64,000 nucleotides of DNA from Roseivivax isoporae LMG 25204 (GCF_000521865.1 NZ_JAME01000026.1:1-64000); one strand, 5' to 3'; numbered from the stretch's first letter, positions 42,000 to 52,731 are shown. Program-made: numbers and translations. The notes: generated from the sequence alone by a model not told the origin.

Positions 42000-42039
42000 C
42001 ATAACCGTGGTCCGGTGGCGGCCCGAGGACGGACGGGCC

Positions 42040-43299
42040 TCAGCCGCCCTGCCCTTGCGGGGCATCGGCCTCGCCCGCGGCAAAGGCCGCGGTTTGCGGC
42101 GTGGCGGCCCGCGGCAGCGGGATCGGGCGGAACGCCGTCTTGTCGTCATGTGCGACGGCGGCGCGGGCGCGGAGGCGGAAGAGCGCGAAGAGCACGAGGA
42201 GCACGTGCGCGGCGCCGGTCACGACGAACAGGCTCTGCGCGCCGTAGGCCGTCATGGCGAAGCCCGCGGCGGACGGCCCGAAGATCGACCCGATCCCGAA
42301 GACGAGCAGCAGCCCGCCGCTGACCTGGAGCGCGGTGCCTTCCGAGGCGTGATCGTTCGCATGCGCGGCGATGAGGGGATACATCGAGAAAGCGGTCGCG
42401 CCGAAGACGCCCGCCGCAAGCAGGATCGCGAGCGTCCCGTCGACGAGGCCGATCACGAAGAGCAGGTCGGCGCAGGCGCAGAGCAGCGCGGTGCCGATCA
42501 GCACGAGCCGCCGGTCGAGGCGGTCGGACAGGATGCCGACCGGCGCCTGCGCGAGCGCCCCCGCAAGGAGCGGCACGCTGGCGAAGAGCGCGACGTCGGC
42601 CAGCGTCAGCCCCTGCCGCGCCGCGTAGACCGCGGAAAGCGCCCCGAACGCGCCGTTCGAGATGCCGACCATCAGCACCGAGAACACCGCGATGGGCGAG
42701 TTGCGCCAGAGCGCCGGCAGGTCGAGCGCCACGCTCGTCAGCGGCGCGGGCAACTGCGAGGCAGAGACCGCCGTCGGCACGAGGGCGAGGCAGTAGATCA
42801 TGGCGGCCACCACGAAGAAGACGTGCCCCGACGGATCGCCGAGCGTCAGCGCGAGTTGCCCGAGCGTCGTCGCCCCGAGGTTCACCATCGTGTAGATGCC
42901 GAAGATGCGGCCGCGCGATTCCCGGCCCGCCCGTTCGCTGAGCCAGCTTTCCACGATCATCGCCGCGCCCGCAAAGCAGAAGCCCGAGATCGCGCGCATG
43001 GGCGTCCAGACCCAGGGCGTGAGGAAAAGGAGCGAGGCGAGCACCGTGATGGCCGCAAGCGCGCACATCACGCCGAAGGCGCGCACGTGGCCGACCCGCG
43101 CCACCAGCACCGGCGTGCCAAGGCAGCCCGCCACGTAGCCGATCGCCCAGCCCGTGCCCAGCATCCCGAGCGAGGCGGCGGTGAAACCCTCGATCTCGCC
43201 GCGGATGGGCAGGAGCAGGCCGTTCATGCCGCCCGCGAACAGCAGGAAGGCCGACCCCAGCAGCAGCGCCGCGACGGGTCCGAGCGTTCGAAAGAGCAT
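42040..43299 (-). CDS. major facilitator superfamily transporter
   Basis: 419 residues with 12 membrane segments. The MFS loop after helix 2-3 reads [19 protein letters not shown], helix 4-5 contains [23 protein letters not shown] (read as [14 protein letters not shown]), and the central loop-8/9 region has [22 protein letters not shown] is typical of the YcaD/UMF2-type group, mostly uncharacterised. It is divergent from the molybdenum hydroxylase genes across a 201-base gap in which I see no clear site. Function likely efflux or uptake of a small molecule. Confidence 0.87.
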   Translation of the reverse strand: MLFRTLGPVAALLLGSAFLLFAGGMNGLLLPIRGEIEGFTAASLGMLGTGWAIGYVAGCLGTPVLVARVGHVRAFGVMCALAAITVLASLLFLTPWVWTPMRAISGFCFAGAAMIVESWLSERAGRESRGRIFGIYTMVNLGATTLGQLALTLGDPSGHVFFVVAAMIYCLALVPTAVSASQLPAPLTSVALDLPALWRNSPIAVFSVLMVGISNGAFGALSAVYAARQGLTLADVALFASVPLLAGALAQAPVGILSDRLDRRLVLIGTALLCACADLLFVIGLVDGTLAILLAAGVFGATAFSMYPLIAAHANDHASEGTALQVSGGLLLVFGIGSIFGPSAAGFAMTAYGAQSLFVVTGAAHVLLVLFALFRLRARAAVAHDDKTAFRPIPLPRAATPQTAAFAAGEADAPQGQGG

Positions 43300-43500
43300 G
43301 GGCCGCGCCTCGCGATGGTGGCCGGTGTCGCGTTCGGCCCCTTAGAACACCATCCGGCAGGGCGGGATCAAGGCCGGGGTGCGAGGTCGCGCTGCCGCCA
43401 CGTCGCGGGCCGGCGCGGCGCCATGCCCGCTTGCCGTGCGTCCGGGCGGGCGTATCCTCGCGCCCACGAGACCGGACCGGACGGAAAGGCACGACGCACC

Positions 43501-43962
43501 ATGTACCTGATCGTGAACGACGTGGGCCACGAGGTCGACGTGGAGCCCGAGATGCCGCTCCTCTGGGTGCTGCGCGACGTGATCGGGCTCACCGGCACGA
43601 AATATGGCTGCGGCGTCGCGCAGTGCGGCGCCTGCACCGTGCACGTGGACGGCGTCGCGCGGCGCTCGTGCCAGGTCCGGGCGGGCGATGTCGCGGGGGC
43701 CCGCATCCGGACCATCGAGGGCCTCGGCACCCCCGACGCTCCGCACCCGGTGCAGGCGGCCTGGATCGCGGGTCAGGTCGCGCAGTGCGGCTACTGCCAG
43801 TCGGGCCAGATCATGCAGGCCGCGGCGCTGCTGGCCGGAACACCCGATCCGACGGATGCCGACATCGACGCGGCCATGGCGGGCAATCTCTGCCGCTGCG
43901 GCACCTACCCGCGCATCCGCGCGGCGATCCGGGCCGCGGCCCGGGCGGCGCAGGGGGCCTGA
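43501..43962 (+). CDS. iorA: [2Fe-2S] subunit of an isoquinoline 1-oxidoreductase-type molybdenum hydroxylase
   Basis: 153 residues. The plant-type cluster ligands are C37, C42, C45 and C57 (CGVAQCGAC), and the C-terminal cluster ligands are C96, C99, C131 and C133 ([14 protein letters not shown]). There is no separate FAD subunit gene, matching the two-subunit IorAB type in which electrons leave to a cytochrome or quinone. GGxAC-type ribosome site is weak. It precedes the large subunit by 5 bases. Electron relay from the molybdenum site is the role. Confidence 0.9.
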   Translation: MYLIVNDVGHEVDVEPEMPLLWVLRDVIGLTGTKYGCGVAQCGACTVHVDGVARRSCQVRAGDVAGARIRTIEGLGTPDAPHPVQAAWIAGQVAQCGYCQSGQIMQAAALLAGTPDPTDADIDAAMAGNLCRCGTYPRIRAAIRAAARAAQGA

Positions 43963-43967
43963 AGAGC

Positions 43968-46205
43968 GTGGCGCGGATCCGCACGATTGCCCGGCGCACC
44001 TTTCTCGTGGGCTCGGCCGCGCTGGCCGGCGGCGTCTCCTTCGGCATCTGGACCGTGCGCCGCCCGCACGACAACCCGCTTGCGGGGCGGGTGGCGGAGG
44101 GCGCGGCGACCTTCAATCCGTGGGTCGTGGTGGATGCGGAAGGCGTCACCCTCCTGACGCCCCATGCGGATATCGGGCAGGGCGCCGCCCACATGCAGGC
44201 GCTGCTGATCGCCGAGGAGATGGACCTCGCGCCCGGCGGCTACCGCACCGTTTTCCCCGAGCCCGACGCCGCCTACTACAACACTGCGCTGGCGGCCGAG
44301 GCGGCGGATGCCCTGGCCGCGCTCGTGCCGATCCCGGCGGCGTTCCTCGAGACGGCGGTCGGCGCCGCGACGAAGGTGATCGGGCTGCAGATGACCGGCG
44401 GGTCGTCCTCCGTGCCCGACAGCTTCGACAAGCTGCGCCGCGCCGGCGCGGTGGCGCGCGAGACGCTGAAGGCCGCCGCCGCGGCCGAGACCGGCATCGC
44501 TGTCTCCGACCTCGGGACCGCGGACGGCCAAGTGCTGCTGCCCGACGGCACCGCCCTGCCCTACACCGCGCTCGCGGGGCGGGCGGCGACGCTCGATCCG
44601 GTCACGGACGTGCCGCTGCGCCCCGCCTCGGACTGGCGGCTGATCGGCCGCGCGGTGCCGCGGCCGGACGTGATCGCGAAATCCACGGGCAGGCAGGAAT
44701 TCGGCATCGACATGGCGCTCGAGGGCATGCTGCACGCGGCGGTGCGGACCAATCCCCGGCGCGGTCCGATGCTCGGCTTCGACGCGGCACCGGCAGAGGC
44801 GATGCGCGGCGTGCGGAAGGTGGTCCCGGTGACGAACGGCGTCGCGGTCATCGCCGACAACACCTGGCGCGCCTTCGCCGCGGTGGAGGCGGTCGATGTC
44901 GTCTGGGGCGAGGCGCCCTACCGGCCCGAACAGGAGCAGCACTGGCAGGCGCTGGCCGAGAGCCTCGGCAGTCCCGACGCCCTGAACGCCACGTGGCGCG
45001 AGGACGGCGACGTGGACGCCGCGCCGGGCGAGGTCGTCGAGGCGACGTACCGCGCACCCTACGTGGCGCACCAGCCGCTCGAGCCGCTGAACGCCACCGT
45101 GCGGGTCACCGAGGATGCGGTCGAGGTGTGGACGGGGACGCAGGTCCCCGCCGATGCGGCCCGCATCGTGGCCGAGACGACGGGGCACGCCCCCGAGGAT
45201 GTCCGGCTCCACAACCGCTTTGCCGGCGGCAGCTTCGGCCACCGGCTCGAGGTTGCGCACCTGCGGCTCGCGGCCGAGATCGCCGACGCCGTGCGCGGCA
45301 CGCCGGTCAAGCTGACCTACTCGCGCGAGGAGGATTTCGCGCAGGATTTCCCCCGCCACATCGCGCTCGCGCGCTGCGCGGGCCGCGTCGCGGAGGGCCG
45401 GGTCACCGCGCTCGACATCGACGTGGCGGCGGCGCCCGTCACGCTGTCGCAGTCGACGCGCCTCGGCATCCCGCTCGGCGGTCCCGACACGCAGACGGCG
45501 GCGGGCATCTTCAACGCGCCGTATGCGCCGCAGGCTTTCCGCGTGCGCGGCTATCTCGCCGAGGGGCTGGCACCGGTGTCGTCCTGGCGGTCGGTCGGCG
45601 CCTCCTATGGCGGGTTCTTCCTCGAGGGGCTCCTCGACGAACTCATCCACGCCGCAGGCGCCGATCCGGTCGCCGAACGCCTGCGCCTCGTCTCGGACCC
45701 GGTGGCGCGCGGCGTGCTCGAACGCGTGGCCGAGATGGCGGACTGGCAGGGTCCCGTGTCGGGGCCGGGCCGCGGACGGGGCGTCGCCCTCGTCGAGAGC
45801 TTCGGCGTGCCGGTGGCCGAGATCGTCGAAGTGACCGCCACGGAGCGCGGGATCCGCATCGACGATGTCTGGGTCGCCGCCGATGCCGGTCCCGTGGTCG
45901 ACCCCGTGAACTTCGAGAACCAGGTGCAGGGCGGGGTGATCTGGGGCCTCGGCCACGCGATCACGGCCGAGCACACCTATTCGGATGGCATGGCCGAGCA
46001 GCGCAACTTTCCCGACGGCGAAGGCCTGCGCCTGTCGCAGGCCCCGCGCGTCCACGTGGCGGCGCTCACGGCCAACCGCCGCATCCGCGGGATCGGCGAG
46101 CCGCCGGTGCCACCTGCGGCGCCCGCCCTCGCCGCCGCGATCTTTGCCGCGACCGGCACGCGCCTGCGCGAGATGCCGTTCCGCAAGGCGATCGACTTCG
46201 TCTGA
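43968..46205 (+). CDS. iorB: molybdopterin-binding large subunit of an isoquinoline 1-oxidoreductase-type aldehyde/heterocycle hydroxylase
   Basis: 745 residues from GTG 5 bases after the small-subunit stop. A twin-arginine signal is present (A-R9-R10-T-F-L-V), so the complex is exported folded. PHADIGQGAAHMQALLIAEEM, FAGGSFGHRLE and the catalytic glutamate E711 in GIGEPPVPP mark the xanthine-dehydrogenase superfamily. Members oxidise N-heterocycles, aldehydes or nicotinate-like compounds; the substrate is not deducible. No MocA/XdhC-type maturation gene lies in the window. The first five residues depend on the GTG choice. Confidence 0.88.
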   Translation: MARIRTIARRTFLVGSAALAGGVSFGIWTVRRPHDNPLAGRVAEGAATFNPWVVVDAEGVTLLTPHADIGQGAAHMQALLIAEEMDLAPGGYRTVFPEPDAAYYNTALAAEAADALAALVPIPAAFLETAVGAATKVIGLQMTGGSSSVPDSFDKLRRAGAVARETLKAAAAAETGIAVSDLGTADGQVLLPDGTALPYTALAGRAATLDPVTDVPLRPASDWRLIGRAVPRPDVIAKSTGRQEFGIDMALEGMLHAAVRTNPRRGPMLGFDAAPAEAMRGVRKVVPVTNGVAVIADNTWRAFAAVEAVDVVWGEAPYRPEQEQHWQALAESLGSPDALNATWREDGDVDAAPGEVVEATYRAPYVAHQPLEPLNATVRVTEDAVEVWTGTQVPADAARIVAETTGHAPEDVRLHNRFAGGSFGHRLEVAHLRLAAEIADAVRGTPVKLTYSREEDFAQDFPRHIALARCAGRVAEGRVTALDIDVAAAPVTLSQSTRLGIPLGGPDTQTAAGIFNAPYAPQAFRVRGYLAEGLAPVSSWRSVGASYGGFFLEGLLDELIHAAGADPVAERLRLVSDPVARGVLERVAEMADWQGPVSGPGRGRGVALVESFGVPVAEIVEVTATERGIRIDDVWVAADAGPVVDPVNFENQVQGGVIWGLGHAITAEHTYSDGMAEQRNFPDGEGLRLSQAPRVHVAALTANRRIRGIGEPPVPPAAPALAAAIFAATGTRLREMPFRKAIDFV

Positions 46206-46215
46206 GGCACGCGCC

Positions 46216-47127
46216 TCAGCCCCAGGGGCCGGCGCCGGTGCCGCGACGCGGGGCCGCCGGCCGGCGCGGCGCCGGCGCGACTGCCGGGCCGCCCCCGCGT
46301 GCCATCTCGCGCAGCGCGGCGACGCGGTTCTCGGTCGCCGGGTGCGTGGCGAAGAGGTTGTCGTGCCGATGGGCGTGCAGCGGGTTCACGATGAACATGT
46401 GCGCCGTCGCCGGGTTGCGTTCAGCGGCGTCGTTGTCGATCCGCGCGGCGCCCGCGCTGATCCGCTCGAGCGCCGAGGCGAGCCAGAGCGGATCGCCGCA
46501 GATTTCGGCTCCCGCGCGGTCGGCGGCGTATTCGCGCGTCCGGCTGATCGCCATCTGAACGAGCGCCGCGGCGAGCGGCGCGAGGATCATCATCAGGATG
46601 GCGCCGACGATGCCGAGCCCGCCCTCGCGCCGCCCCCCGAAGAACAGCGCGAAGTTCGCGAGCATCGAGATCGCGCCGGCGAAGGTCGCCGTCACCGTCA
46701 TGATCGCCGTGTCGCGGTTGCGGATGTGGGCGAGTTCGTGCGCGATGACGCCCGCCAGCTCCTCGCGGCTGAGGGTGCGCATGAGGCCCGAGGTCACCGC
46801 CACCGCGGCATTCTTGGGGTTTCGGCCGGTAGCGAAGGCATTGGGCTGGGGGGTGTCGATCAGGTAGACGGCAGGCATCGGCAGGCCCGCGTTCCGCGCC
46901 AGCTGTTCCGTCAGCTCGAGAAGGCCGGTGCGATCGCCGCGCGCCACGGGCCGCGCGTTGTGCATCCGCAGCACCATCTTGTCGGAATTCCACCAGCTGA
47001 AGGCGTTCATGCCCGCCGCGAAGACGAGCGCGATCACCATCCCGCCGGTCCCCCCGAGCAGATAGCCGAGCCCGAGGAAGAGCGCCGTCATCGCCGCCAT
47101 CAGGAGCGCGGTTCTGGCATATCCCAT
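46216..47127 (-). CDS. htpX: membrane zinc metalloprotease HtpX
   Basis: 303 residues. Two N-terminal membrane segments, the HELAH zinc motif at 130-134, two further hydrophobic segments at about 165-200, and the third ligand region [25 protein letters not shown] near the C-terminus is also typical. GGAGGT lies 7 bases before the ATG. HtpX degrades misfolded inner-membrane proteins under envelope stress. The C-terminal tail is Pro/Arg-rich and slightly longer than in E. coli. Convergent with iorB at 11 bases. Confidence 0.93.
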   Translation of the reverse strand: MGYARTALLMAAMTALFLGLGYLLGGTGGMVIALVFAAGMNAFSWWNSDKMVLRMHNARPVARGDRTGLLELTEQLARNAGLPMPAVYLIDTPQPNAFATGRNPKNAAVAVTSGLMRTLSREELAGVIAHELAHIRNRDTAIMTVTATFAGAISMLANFALFFGGRREGGLGIVGAILMMILAPLAAALVQMAISRTREYAADRAGAEICGDPLWLASALERISAGAARIDNDAAERNPATAHMFIVNPLHAHRHDNLFATHPATENRVAALREMARGGGPAVAPAPRRPAAPRRGTGAGPWG

Positions 47128-47211
47128 GTCGTGACCTCCGGTGAGGGGCGCCCGTCGCGGCGCTCCCGACCGATATAGAAGCGCCGCGCGCCCCCGCAAT
47201 GCCCCGGCCCG

Positions 47212-48177
47212 TCAGCCGGCGATGTCGAGCGGATGCAGGCAGGCGGCCTCGCGTCCGTCGGGCAGCGTCCGGAGCGGGGGCGGTGCAGCGCGGCAATCCT
47301 CCTGCGCCCGGGGGCAGCGCGCGGCGAAGGCACAGCCCTTGGGCGGGTTCAGCGGGTCGGGCAGTTCCGTGTCCTGCCCCTCGGGCGCGGTCAGGGGCCT
47401 GCCGACCGCCGGCGCACTGTCGGCTAGAAGGCGCGTGTAGGGATGCGCGGGCGCGCGAAAGATGTCCTCGGCGCGCCCGATCTCGACCACCGAGCCGAAA
47501 TAGAGCACCGCGATGCGGTCGCTCACCGCCTCGACCACCGACAGGTCGTGCGTGATGAAGAGGTACGTGAGCCCGAACGTGCGCTTGAGGTCCGCGAGCA
47601 GGTTCAGCACCTGCGCCTGCACCGACACGTCGAGCGCCGACACCGGCTCGTCGAGGATGAGGATCCGCGCCTCGGCGGCGAGCGCGCGCGCGATGCCGAT
47701 GCGCTGCGCCTGCCCGCCCGAGAATTCGTGCGGGAAGCGGTCGAGGAATTCCTCGCGCAGGTTCACGGAGGCGAAGATCTCCGCGATGCGGGCCTCGCGC
47801 TCGGCCCGCTTCATCCCGTGCAGGCGCCTGAGCGGCGCCTCCATGATCTGCCGGATGGTCTTGCGCGGGTTGAGCGACGAGATCGGGTCCTGGAAGACGT
47901 ACTGGATGCGCCGCCCGAATTCCGCCGGATCCGCCCGGTCGAGCGCCGCGCCCTCGATCTCGATGCTGCCGGTGGTCGGGTCGAGGAGGCCCACGAGCAT
48001 CCGCGCGAGGGTGGACTTGCCGCAGCCCGATTCCCCGACGATGCCCAGCGTCTCGCCCTGCGCGACACTGAGATCGGTCGGATGCACCGCGCGCACGCCC
48101 TCCCGGGCCCGCCCGAAGAGGCCGGTCTGCACGGGAAAGGTCTTGGACAGGTTCGTGAGCTTCAGCGCGACGGTCAT
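47212..48177 (-). CDS. peptide/nickel-type ABC transporter ATP-binding protein (DppF/OppF-like)
   Basis: 321 residues. Walker A GESGCGKST is at 48-56, followed by QDPISSLNPRKTI, the signature FSGGQAQRIGIARAL, Walker B RILILDEPVSALD and the C-terminal oligopeptide-ABC extension with the Cys-rich C-x-FAARCPRAQEDC motif that can hold an iron-sulfur cluster. Coupled by ATGA to the fused permease/ATPase upstream. Together they energise uptake by the DppB-like permease and the family-5 binding protein. Confidence 0.92.
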   Translation of the reverse strand: MTVALKLTNLSKTFPVQTGLFGRAREGVRAVHPTDLSVAQGETLGIVGESGCGKSTLARMLVGLLDPTTGSIEIEGAALDRADPAEFGRRIQYVFQDPISSLNPRKTIRQIMEAPLRRLHGMKRAEREARIAEIFASVNLREEFLDRFPHEFSGGQAQRIGIARALAAEARILILDEPVSALDVSVQAQVLNLLADLKRTFGLTYLFITHDLSVVEAVSDRIAVLYFGSVVEIGRAEDIFRAPAHPYTRLLADSAPAVGRPLTAPEGQDTELPDPLNPPKGCAFAARCPRAQEDCRAAPPPLRTLPDGREAACLHPLDIAG

Positions 48178-50060
48178 TCCGCGGCCTCCCGTTCGGGATG
48201 GGTCTCGGGGTGAAGGCAGCGCACCGCGCGCGTGCCCTCGCGTTCGAGCGGGATGTCCCCCGCACGGCAGTCGGGGCGCGCGTTGCGGCAGCGCTCGGCA
48301 AAGGCGCAGCCCTCTGGCAGGCGGTCGACCGCGGGCGGCAATCCCGGGATCGCCTCGAGCCGCCGTCGCCCCTGCCCCAGTTCCGGCACGCAGTCGATCA
48401 GCCGCGCGGTGTAGGGATGGCGGGGGGTCTCGAGGATGGCGCGGGTCGGCCCCTCCTCGACGATCCGGCCCGCATACATGACCGCGACCCGGTCGCAGAG
48501 CTGGCCGACGACCCCGAAATCGTGGGTGATGAACACGATGGCGAGCCCGCGCGAGCGCCGCAGGTCGTCGAGCAGCGACAGGATCTGCGCCTGGACCGTG
48601 ACGTCGAGCGCGGTGGTGGGCTCGTCGGCGATGATGACGTCGGGATCGTTGGCGAGCGCCATGGCGATGCCGACCCGCTGGCGCATGCCGCCCGACATCT
48701 CGTGCGGGTAGTTCGACACCCGGTCCTCGGGGTTCGGGATGCGCACCGCCCGAAGCAGCTCCACCGCCCGCGCGCGGCCCTCGGCCCGACCGATGGGCCG
48801 GTGCGCGCGGATCGCCTCCACCAGCTGGTCGCCGACCCGGTAGAGCGGATGCAGCGTCGCGAGCGGGTCCTGGAAGATGTAGGCGACCGAGCGGCCGCGC
48901 TTTTCCCGCAGGCGCCCGTAGGGCATGCCGACGAGATCCTCGCCGCGGAAACGCGCGGCGCCCGCGGTGATGACCCCTGGCGGCGACGGCACGAGGCCCA
49001 TGACCGACAGCGCGGTGACGGACTTGCCCGACCCGCTTTCGCCGATGATGCCGAGGCACTCGCCGGGCTTCACCGAAAGATCGACGCCCCCCACGGCGCG
49101 AAAGACCCGCTTGCCCACGTGGAACTGCGTCTCGAGGCCCTCGAGTGCCAGCACCGCCTCCGGATCGGCCGGCGGCGGGACGCGGTCGCCCCGGTCGACC
49201 CGCGTGGCCGCCATGGGCCGCGACAGCGCACCCGACCGCAGGCGCGGGTCGAGCGCGTCGCGCACGCCGTCGCCGAGGAGGTTGATGGCCATCACGATCA
49301 CCAGGATCATGAGGCCCGGCACGACCGAGGTGTGCGGGTTCGTGATGAGCGCCGACCGCGCCTCGCCCAGCATCGAGCCCAGATCCGCGACCGGCGGCTG
49401 CGACCCGAGCCCGAGGAACGACAACCCCGCCGTCTCGAGGATCATCCAGCCCACGGTCGTCGACATGGCGATCACGATGACCGGCACCACGTTCGGCAGC
49501 ACCTCGGTCAGGATGATCCGGGCGTCAGAGAGCCCCGACAGCCGGGCCGCGTCGACGAATTCCTTGTTGGCGATGCCGACCGTGATGCCGCGGATGTTGC
49601 GGGCGAAGAACGGCACGTTGACCGCGGCCACGGCGATCAGCGCGTTCATCAGCCCGGGCCCCAGCGCCGCCACGATGGCGAGCGCGAGCAGGATGTAGGG
49701 AAACGCCATCAGCATGTCGACGCCGCGCATCACGACGTTGTCGATCCGCCCGCGGTAATAGCCCGCGACGATGCCGATCGCCGCACCGAGGACCGCCGCG
49801 ATCAGCGCTGCGGCAAAGCCCACCGCCAGCGACAGCCGGGTGCCCCAGAGCAGCCGGCTCAGCAGGTCGCGACCAAGATGGTCGGTCCCGAGCGGCGCGC
49901 CCTCCGAGAAGGGCGGCAGGAAGCGGTTGCCGGTATCTGTCACGTTGGGCGGGGCGAGCGGCAGGAGCGGCGTCACCAGCGCCAGCGCCACCACCGCCGC
50001 CATGACCACGAGGCCCGCGAGGGCCAGCCGGTTGCGGGCGAGGAGCCTGAGGAACGTCAT
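48174..50060 (-). CDS. fused peptide ABC transporter permease (DppC-like) and ATPase (DppD-like)
   Basis: 628 residues in one uninterrupted frame. Residues 1-275 are a DppC-type permease: first membrane segment [18 protein letters not shown], the coupling loop [16 protein letters not shown] (168-183), and [13 protein letters not shown] at its normal end. After a linker of about 25 residues a complete DppD-type ATPase follows: Walker A GESGSGKS (340-347), MSGGMRQR signature, VIIADEPT Walker B, and the C-terminal [10 protein letters not shown]. There is no stop and no ribosome site before the internal ATG at 49214. Fusions of this kind exist in databases but are uncommon beside a separate DppF. 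Confidence 0.87.
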   Translation of the reverse strand: MTFLRLLARNRLALAGLVVMAAVVALALVTPLLPLAPPNVTDTGNRFLPPFSEGAPLGTDHLGRDLLSRLLWGTRLSLAVGFAAALIAAVLGAAIGIVAGYYRGRIDNVVMRGVDMLMAFPYILLALAIVAALGPGLMNALIAVAAVNVPFFARNIRGITVGIANKEFVDAARLSGLSDARIILTEVLPNVVPVIVIAMSTTVGWMILETAGLSFLGLGSQPPVADLGSMLGEARSALITNPHTSVVPGLMILVIVMAINLLGDGVRDALDPRLRSGALSRPMAATRVDRGDRVPPPADPEAVLALEGLETQFHVGKRVFRAVGGVDLSVKPGECLGIIGESGSGKSVTALSVMGLVPSPPGVITAGAARFRGEDLVGMPYGRLREKRGRSVAYIFQDPLATLHPLYRVGDQLVEAIRAHRPIGRAEGRARAVELLRAVRIPNPEDRVSNYPHEMSGGMRQRVGIAMALANDPDVIIADEPTTALDVTVQAQILSLLDDLRRSRGLAIVFITHDFGVVGQLCDRVAVMYAGRIVEEGPTRAILETPRHPYTARLIDCVPELGQGRRRLEAIPGLPPAVDRLPEGCAFAERCRNARPDCRAGDIPLEREGTRAVRCLHPETHPEREAAE

Positions 50061-51004
50061 GTGCGGATCCTCGGATCGAGCAGGCTCTGCGCCACGTCGA
50101 CGGCGATGTTGAACAGGACGTAGCAGGCCGCGACGAACACCACGCCGCCCTGCACCAGCAGGATGTCGCGGGTCAGGATCGCGTTCACCAGCATCCGGCC
50201 GATGCCGGGCCACTGGAACACGATCTCGATGTAGACCGCGCCCGACAGGACGAAGCCGGCCTGGATGCCGAGGACCGGAATGATCGACACCATCGCCGCG
50301 CGCAGCGCGTGGCGCCAGATCACGCCGCGCTCGTGCACGCCTTTGGCCCGCGCGGTGCGGATGAAGTCCTGGCGCAGCACCTCGAGCATGGCCGACCGGG
50401 ACAGCCGCGCCACCACGCCCGTCGCCACGACCGCAAGCGCCACCGCCGGCATGGCGAGATGGTCGAGCAGCGCCCAGAGGTCACGGTCACCGTAGATCGG
50501 CCACATGCCCGAGACCGGGAACCAGCGCAGGGTCACGGCGAAGCCGAGGATCATCATCATCCCGAGGAAGAAGGACGGGATCGAGATGCCGAGCAGGACC
50601 GCGAAGGTGATCGCCTTGTCCGCCGCGCCGTACTGGTTCGCCGCCGACACGACGCCCGCGGCGATGCCGAAGACCGCGCAGAGCACGAAGGCCGAGCCGG
50701 CCAGGATCAGCGTCGCGCCGAACCGTTCCAGCACCTCGTCGAGCACCGGCCGGTTCAGCGAGAACGACGTGCCGAAATCCCCGGTCAGCATGTTGCCGAG
50801 CCAGTTGAAGTACCGCAGGACCAGCGGCGCATCGAGCCCGAGGTCGCGGTTGATCTTGGCCACGTTCTCGGGCGTCGCGTAGGCACCGAGGATGGCCGTG
50901 GCGGGATCGCCCGGAATGAGCGCCATGATCAGGAACACGATGACCGTGATCCCGAAGAGCACCGGCACGGCCGAGACGAGCCGCCCGAGGATGTAGCGTC
51001 CCAT
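50057..51004 (-). CDS. peptide ABC transporter permease (DppB-like)
   Basis: 315 residues with six membrane segments. MGRYILGRLVSAVPVLFGI is the usual DppB start, then ALIPGDPATAILG, and the ATPase-coupling loop LRQDFIRTARAKGVHERGVIW lies about residues 215-235 (key part DFIRTARAKG). Its stop overlaps the start of the fused permease/ATPase by ATGA. With that protein it makes the membrane channel. A hairpin at 51075-51100 separates it from the binding-protein gene upstream. Confidence 0.92.
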   Translation of the reverse strand: MGRYILGRLVSAVPVLFGITVIVFLIMALIPGDPATAILGAYATPENVAKINRDLGLDAPLVLRYFNWLGNMLTGDFGTSFSLNRPVLDEVLERFGATLILAGSAFVLCAVFGIAAGVVSAANQYGAADKAITFAVLLGISIPSFFLGMMMILGFAVTLRWFPVSGMWPIYGDRDLWALLDHLAMPAVALAVVATGVVARLSRSAMLEVLRQDFIRTARAKGVHERGVIWRHALRAAMVSIIPVLGIQAGFVLSGAVYIEIVFQWPGIGRMLVNAILTRDILLVQGGVVFVAACYVLFNIAVDVAQSLLDPRIRT

Positions 51005-51074
51005 GCGCCGCCTCCCTGTTCCGCGGGGGCGTCGCCCGGCGGCGCGCCCCCCTCATCGTTCCGCTCGCCGGCAG

Positions 51075-51100
51075 GTGCCGGGACCCCGGGGCCCCGGCAC
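51075..51100 (-). terminator. hairpin between the peptide-binding-protein and permease genes
   Basis: Arms GTGCCGGGACC and GGCCCCGGCAC pair with one mismatch around a short loop, just after the binding-protein stop. No T tract; likely a partial terminator/RNA stabiliser favouring binding-protein synthesis. Confidence 0.55.
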
Positions 51101-51110
51101 GCCGCCATCT

Positions 51111-52703
51111 TCAGTTCTTCGCCACGTCGTCGAGCAGCAGGAAGAACGAGGGCTGGAGCGTGAAACCCTCGACCCGGTCGTTCGTCACAGCGTTCTGCTT
51201 CCAGTTCGCGACGAAGACCCACGGCGCGTCCTCGTGCACGATCTCCTGCATCCGCTTGTAGAGCTCGGCGCGGGTGTCCTGGTCGGTGGCGCGGCGCGCC
51301 TCCTCGAGAAGCGTGTCCACCTCCGCGTTCGAGTAGTAGCCGGAATTGAACCCGCCCTGGTCGGGCATCGCCTCGGTGCGCAGCGCGAGATAGGGCAGCG
51401 TGTCGGGGTCGTTCGTCATCCAGGCCATCTCGGCCATGTCGGCCTTGCCCTCGAGCCCCGGGTTCACCTCCCCGAGGAAGGTGTTCCACTCGTAGGTCTC
51501 GATCGCGACGTCGAAGCCCACCGCCTCGAGATCGGCCTGGATCGCTGTGCCCATGGCGACCGGATCGAGCATGCCCGACCCGCCCTCGGTCACGAAGAAG
51601 GTCACCTCTGGGTTCTCGAGGCCCGCCTCGGCGAGAAGCGCGCGCGCGCGCTCGGGGTCGTGCGGATAGGGCTCGAGCGCCTCGTTGTGCGCCCAGGCGA
51701 AGGCCGGCGGTGTCGGGCCCGCGGCGACCTCGGCGGTCCCTTCAAGCACGTCCTCGACCAGCGCGGTCTTGTCGATGGCGTAGTTCGCGGCCTGGCGCAC
51801 CGCCTTCTCGGCGAAGGGCCCTTCCTTCGTGTTCAGGATCAGGAACCACAGGTGCGGGCCTGCCTGCTCGTGCACCGTGTAGCTGTCGCCCTCGAACTCG
51901 GACAGCGCGACCGGCGGCACCTCGACCATGAGGTCGATGCCGCCTGCGAGCATCTCGGCGGTACGCGTGTTGGCGTCGGTGATGGGCCGGAACACGACCG
52001 CCTGCAGCGCCGGCGCGCCGTCCCAGTACCCGGCGTTGGCCTCGACCACGACCGCCTCGTTCGACCGCCACTCCACGAACCGGAAGGGCCCGGTGCCCGA
52101 CGGGTTGCGCGCGAAGTCCGCGCCGTGTTCCTCGACCGCCGCGGGCGACACGATGAGCCCGGTCGGGTAGGCGAGGTTCGACAGGAACGGCGCGTAGGGC
52201 TCGGACAGGGTGAAGCGCACGGTCATGTCGTCGACCGCCTCGACGGTCTCGACAGCCGAGAAGAAGAAGGCCAGCGGGAACGGCCCGGTGTCGTGGAACG
52301 GATGGTCCTCGTTCAGCATGCGCTCGAAGTTGAAGACGACCGCCTCGGCATCGAACGGGCTGCCGTCATGAAAGCTCACGCCCTCGCGCAGGGAAAAGGT
52401 GTACTCGGTGCCGTCCTCGCTGATCTCCCAGTCGGTCGCCAGCGCCGGCTCGACCTCGAGCGTGCCGTCGGCATAGCGCACGAGACCGTCGTAGACGTTC
52501 ATCAGGATGCGGAAATCGTTCACCGCGGTGACCGCGGCGGGGTCGAGCGCCTTGGGCTCGGCGATCTGGCCCACGACCAGGACACCGGGCGGCGTCTGCG
52601 CCGGCGCTGTGGCCGGCAGGGCCCATGTCAGGGCGGCAAGCGCGCCGGCCAAAGCCGCGCCGCGGCCCCATCCTCTGCGCATCGGGGGGTTCGTCTTCGA
52701 CAT
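51111..52703 (-). CDS. extracellular solute-binding protein family 5 (peptide/nickel type)
   Basis: 530 residues with a signal peptide (AALAGALAALTWALPATAPAQ). VVGQIAEPKALDPAAVTAVND opens the mature chain (core: EPKALDPAA). EPALATDWEISEDGTEYTFSLREGVSFHDG (core: TEYTFSLREGVSFHDG) and the C-terminal ANWKQNAVTNDRVEGF match the family. It captures a peptide or other hydrophilic compound for the Dpp-like permeases. It lies opposite the DUF1028 gene; the 16-base palindrome at 52732-52747 sits 29 bases upstream of its start. Ligand unknown. Confidence 0.9.
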   Translation of the reverse strand: MSKTNPPMRRGWGRGAALAGALAALTWALPATAPAQTPPGVLVVGQIAEPKALDPAAVTAVNDFRILMNVYDGLVRYADGTLEVEPALATDWEISEDGTEYTFSLREGVSFHDGSPFDAEAVVFNFERMLNEDHPFHDTGPFPLAFFFSAVETVEAVDDMTVRFTLSEPYAPFLSNLAYPTGLIVSPAAVEEHGADFARNPSGTGPFRFVEWRSNEAVVVEANAGYWDGAPALQAVVFRPITDANTRTAEMLAGGIDLMVEVPPVALSEFEGDSYTVHEQAGPHLWFLILNTKEGPFAEKAVRQAANYAIDKTALVEDVLEGTAEVAAGPTPPAFAWAHNEALEPYPHDPERARALLAEAGLENPEVTFFVTEGGSGMLDPVAMGTAIQADLEAVGFDVAIETYEWNTFLGEVNPGLEGKADMAEMAWMTNDPDTLPYLALRTEAMPDQGGFNSGYYSNAEVDTLLEEARRATDQDTRAELYKRMQEIVHEDAPWVFVANWKQNAVTNDRVEGFTLQPSFFLLLDDVAKN

Positions 52704-52731
52704 TCTTCCTCTCCTGCGGTCGCGGTTCTAT

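Noticed and set aside
43604-46558. A 984-codon open frame on the + strand in another frame over the IorAB region
   Set aside because: Frame-shifted shadow of iorA/iorB with Arg/Ala-rich content; the iorAB frames hold all cysteine and molybdenum-site motifs.
49212-49214. Internal ATG as a separate start for the DppD-type ATPase
   Set aside because: No ribosome site upstream, and the permease frame has no stop before it, so one fused protein is the simpler reading.
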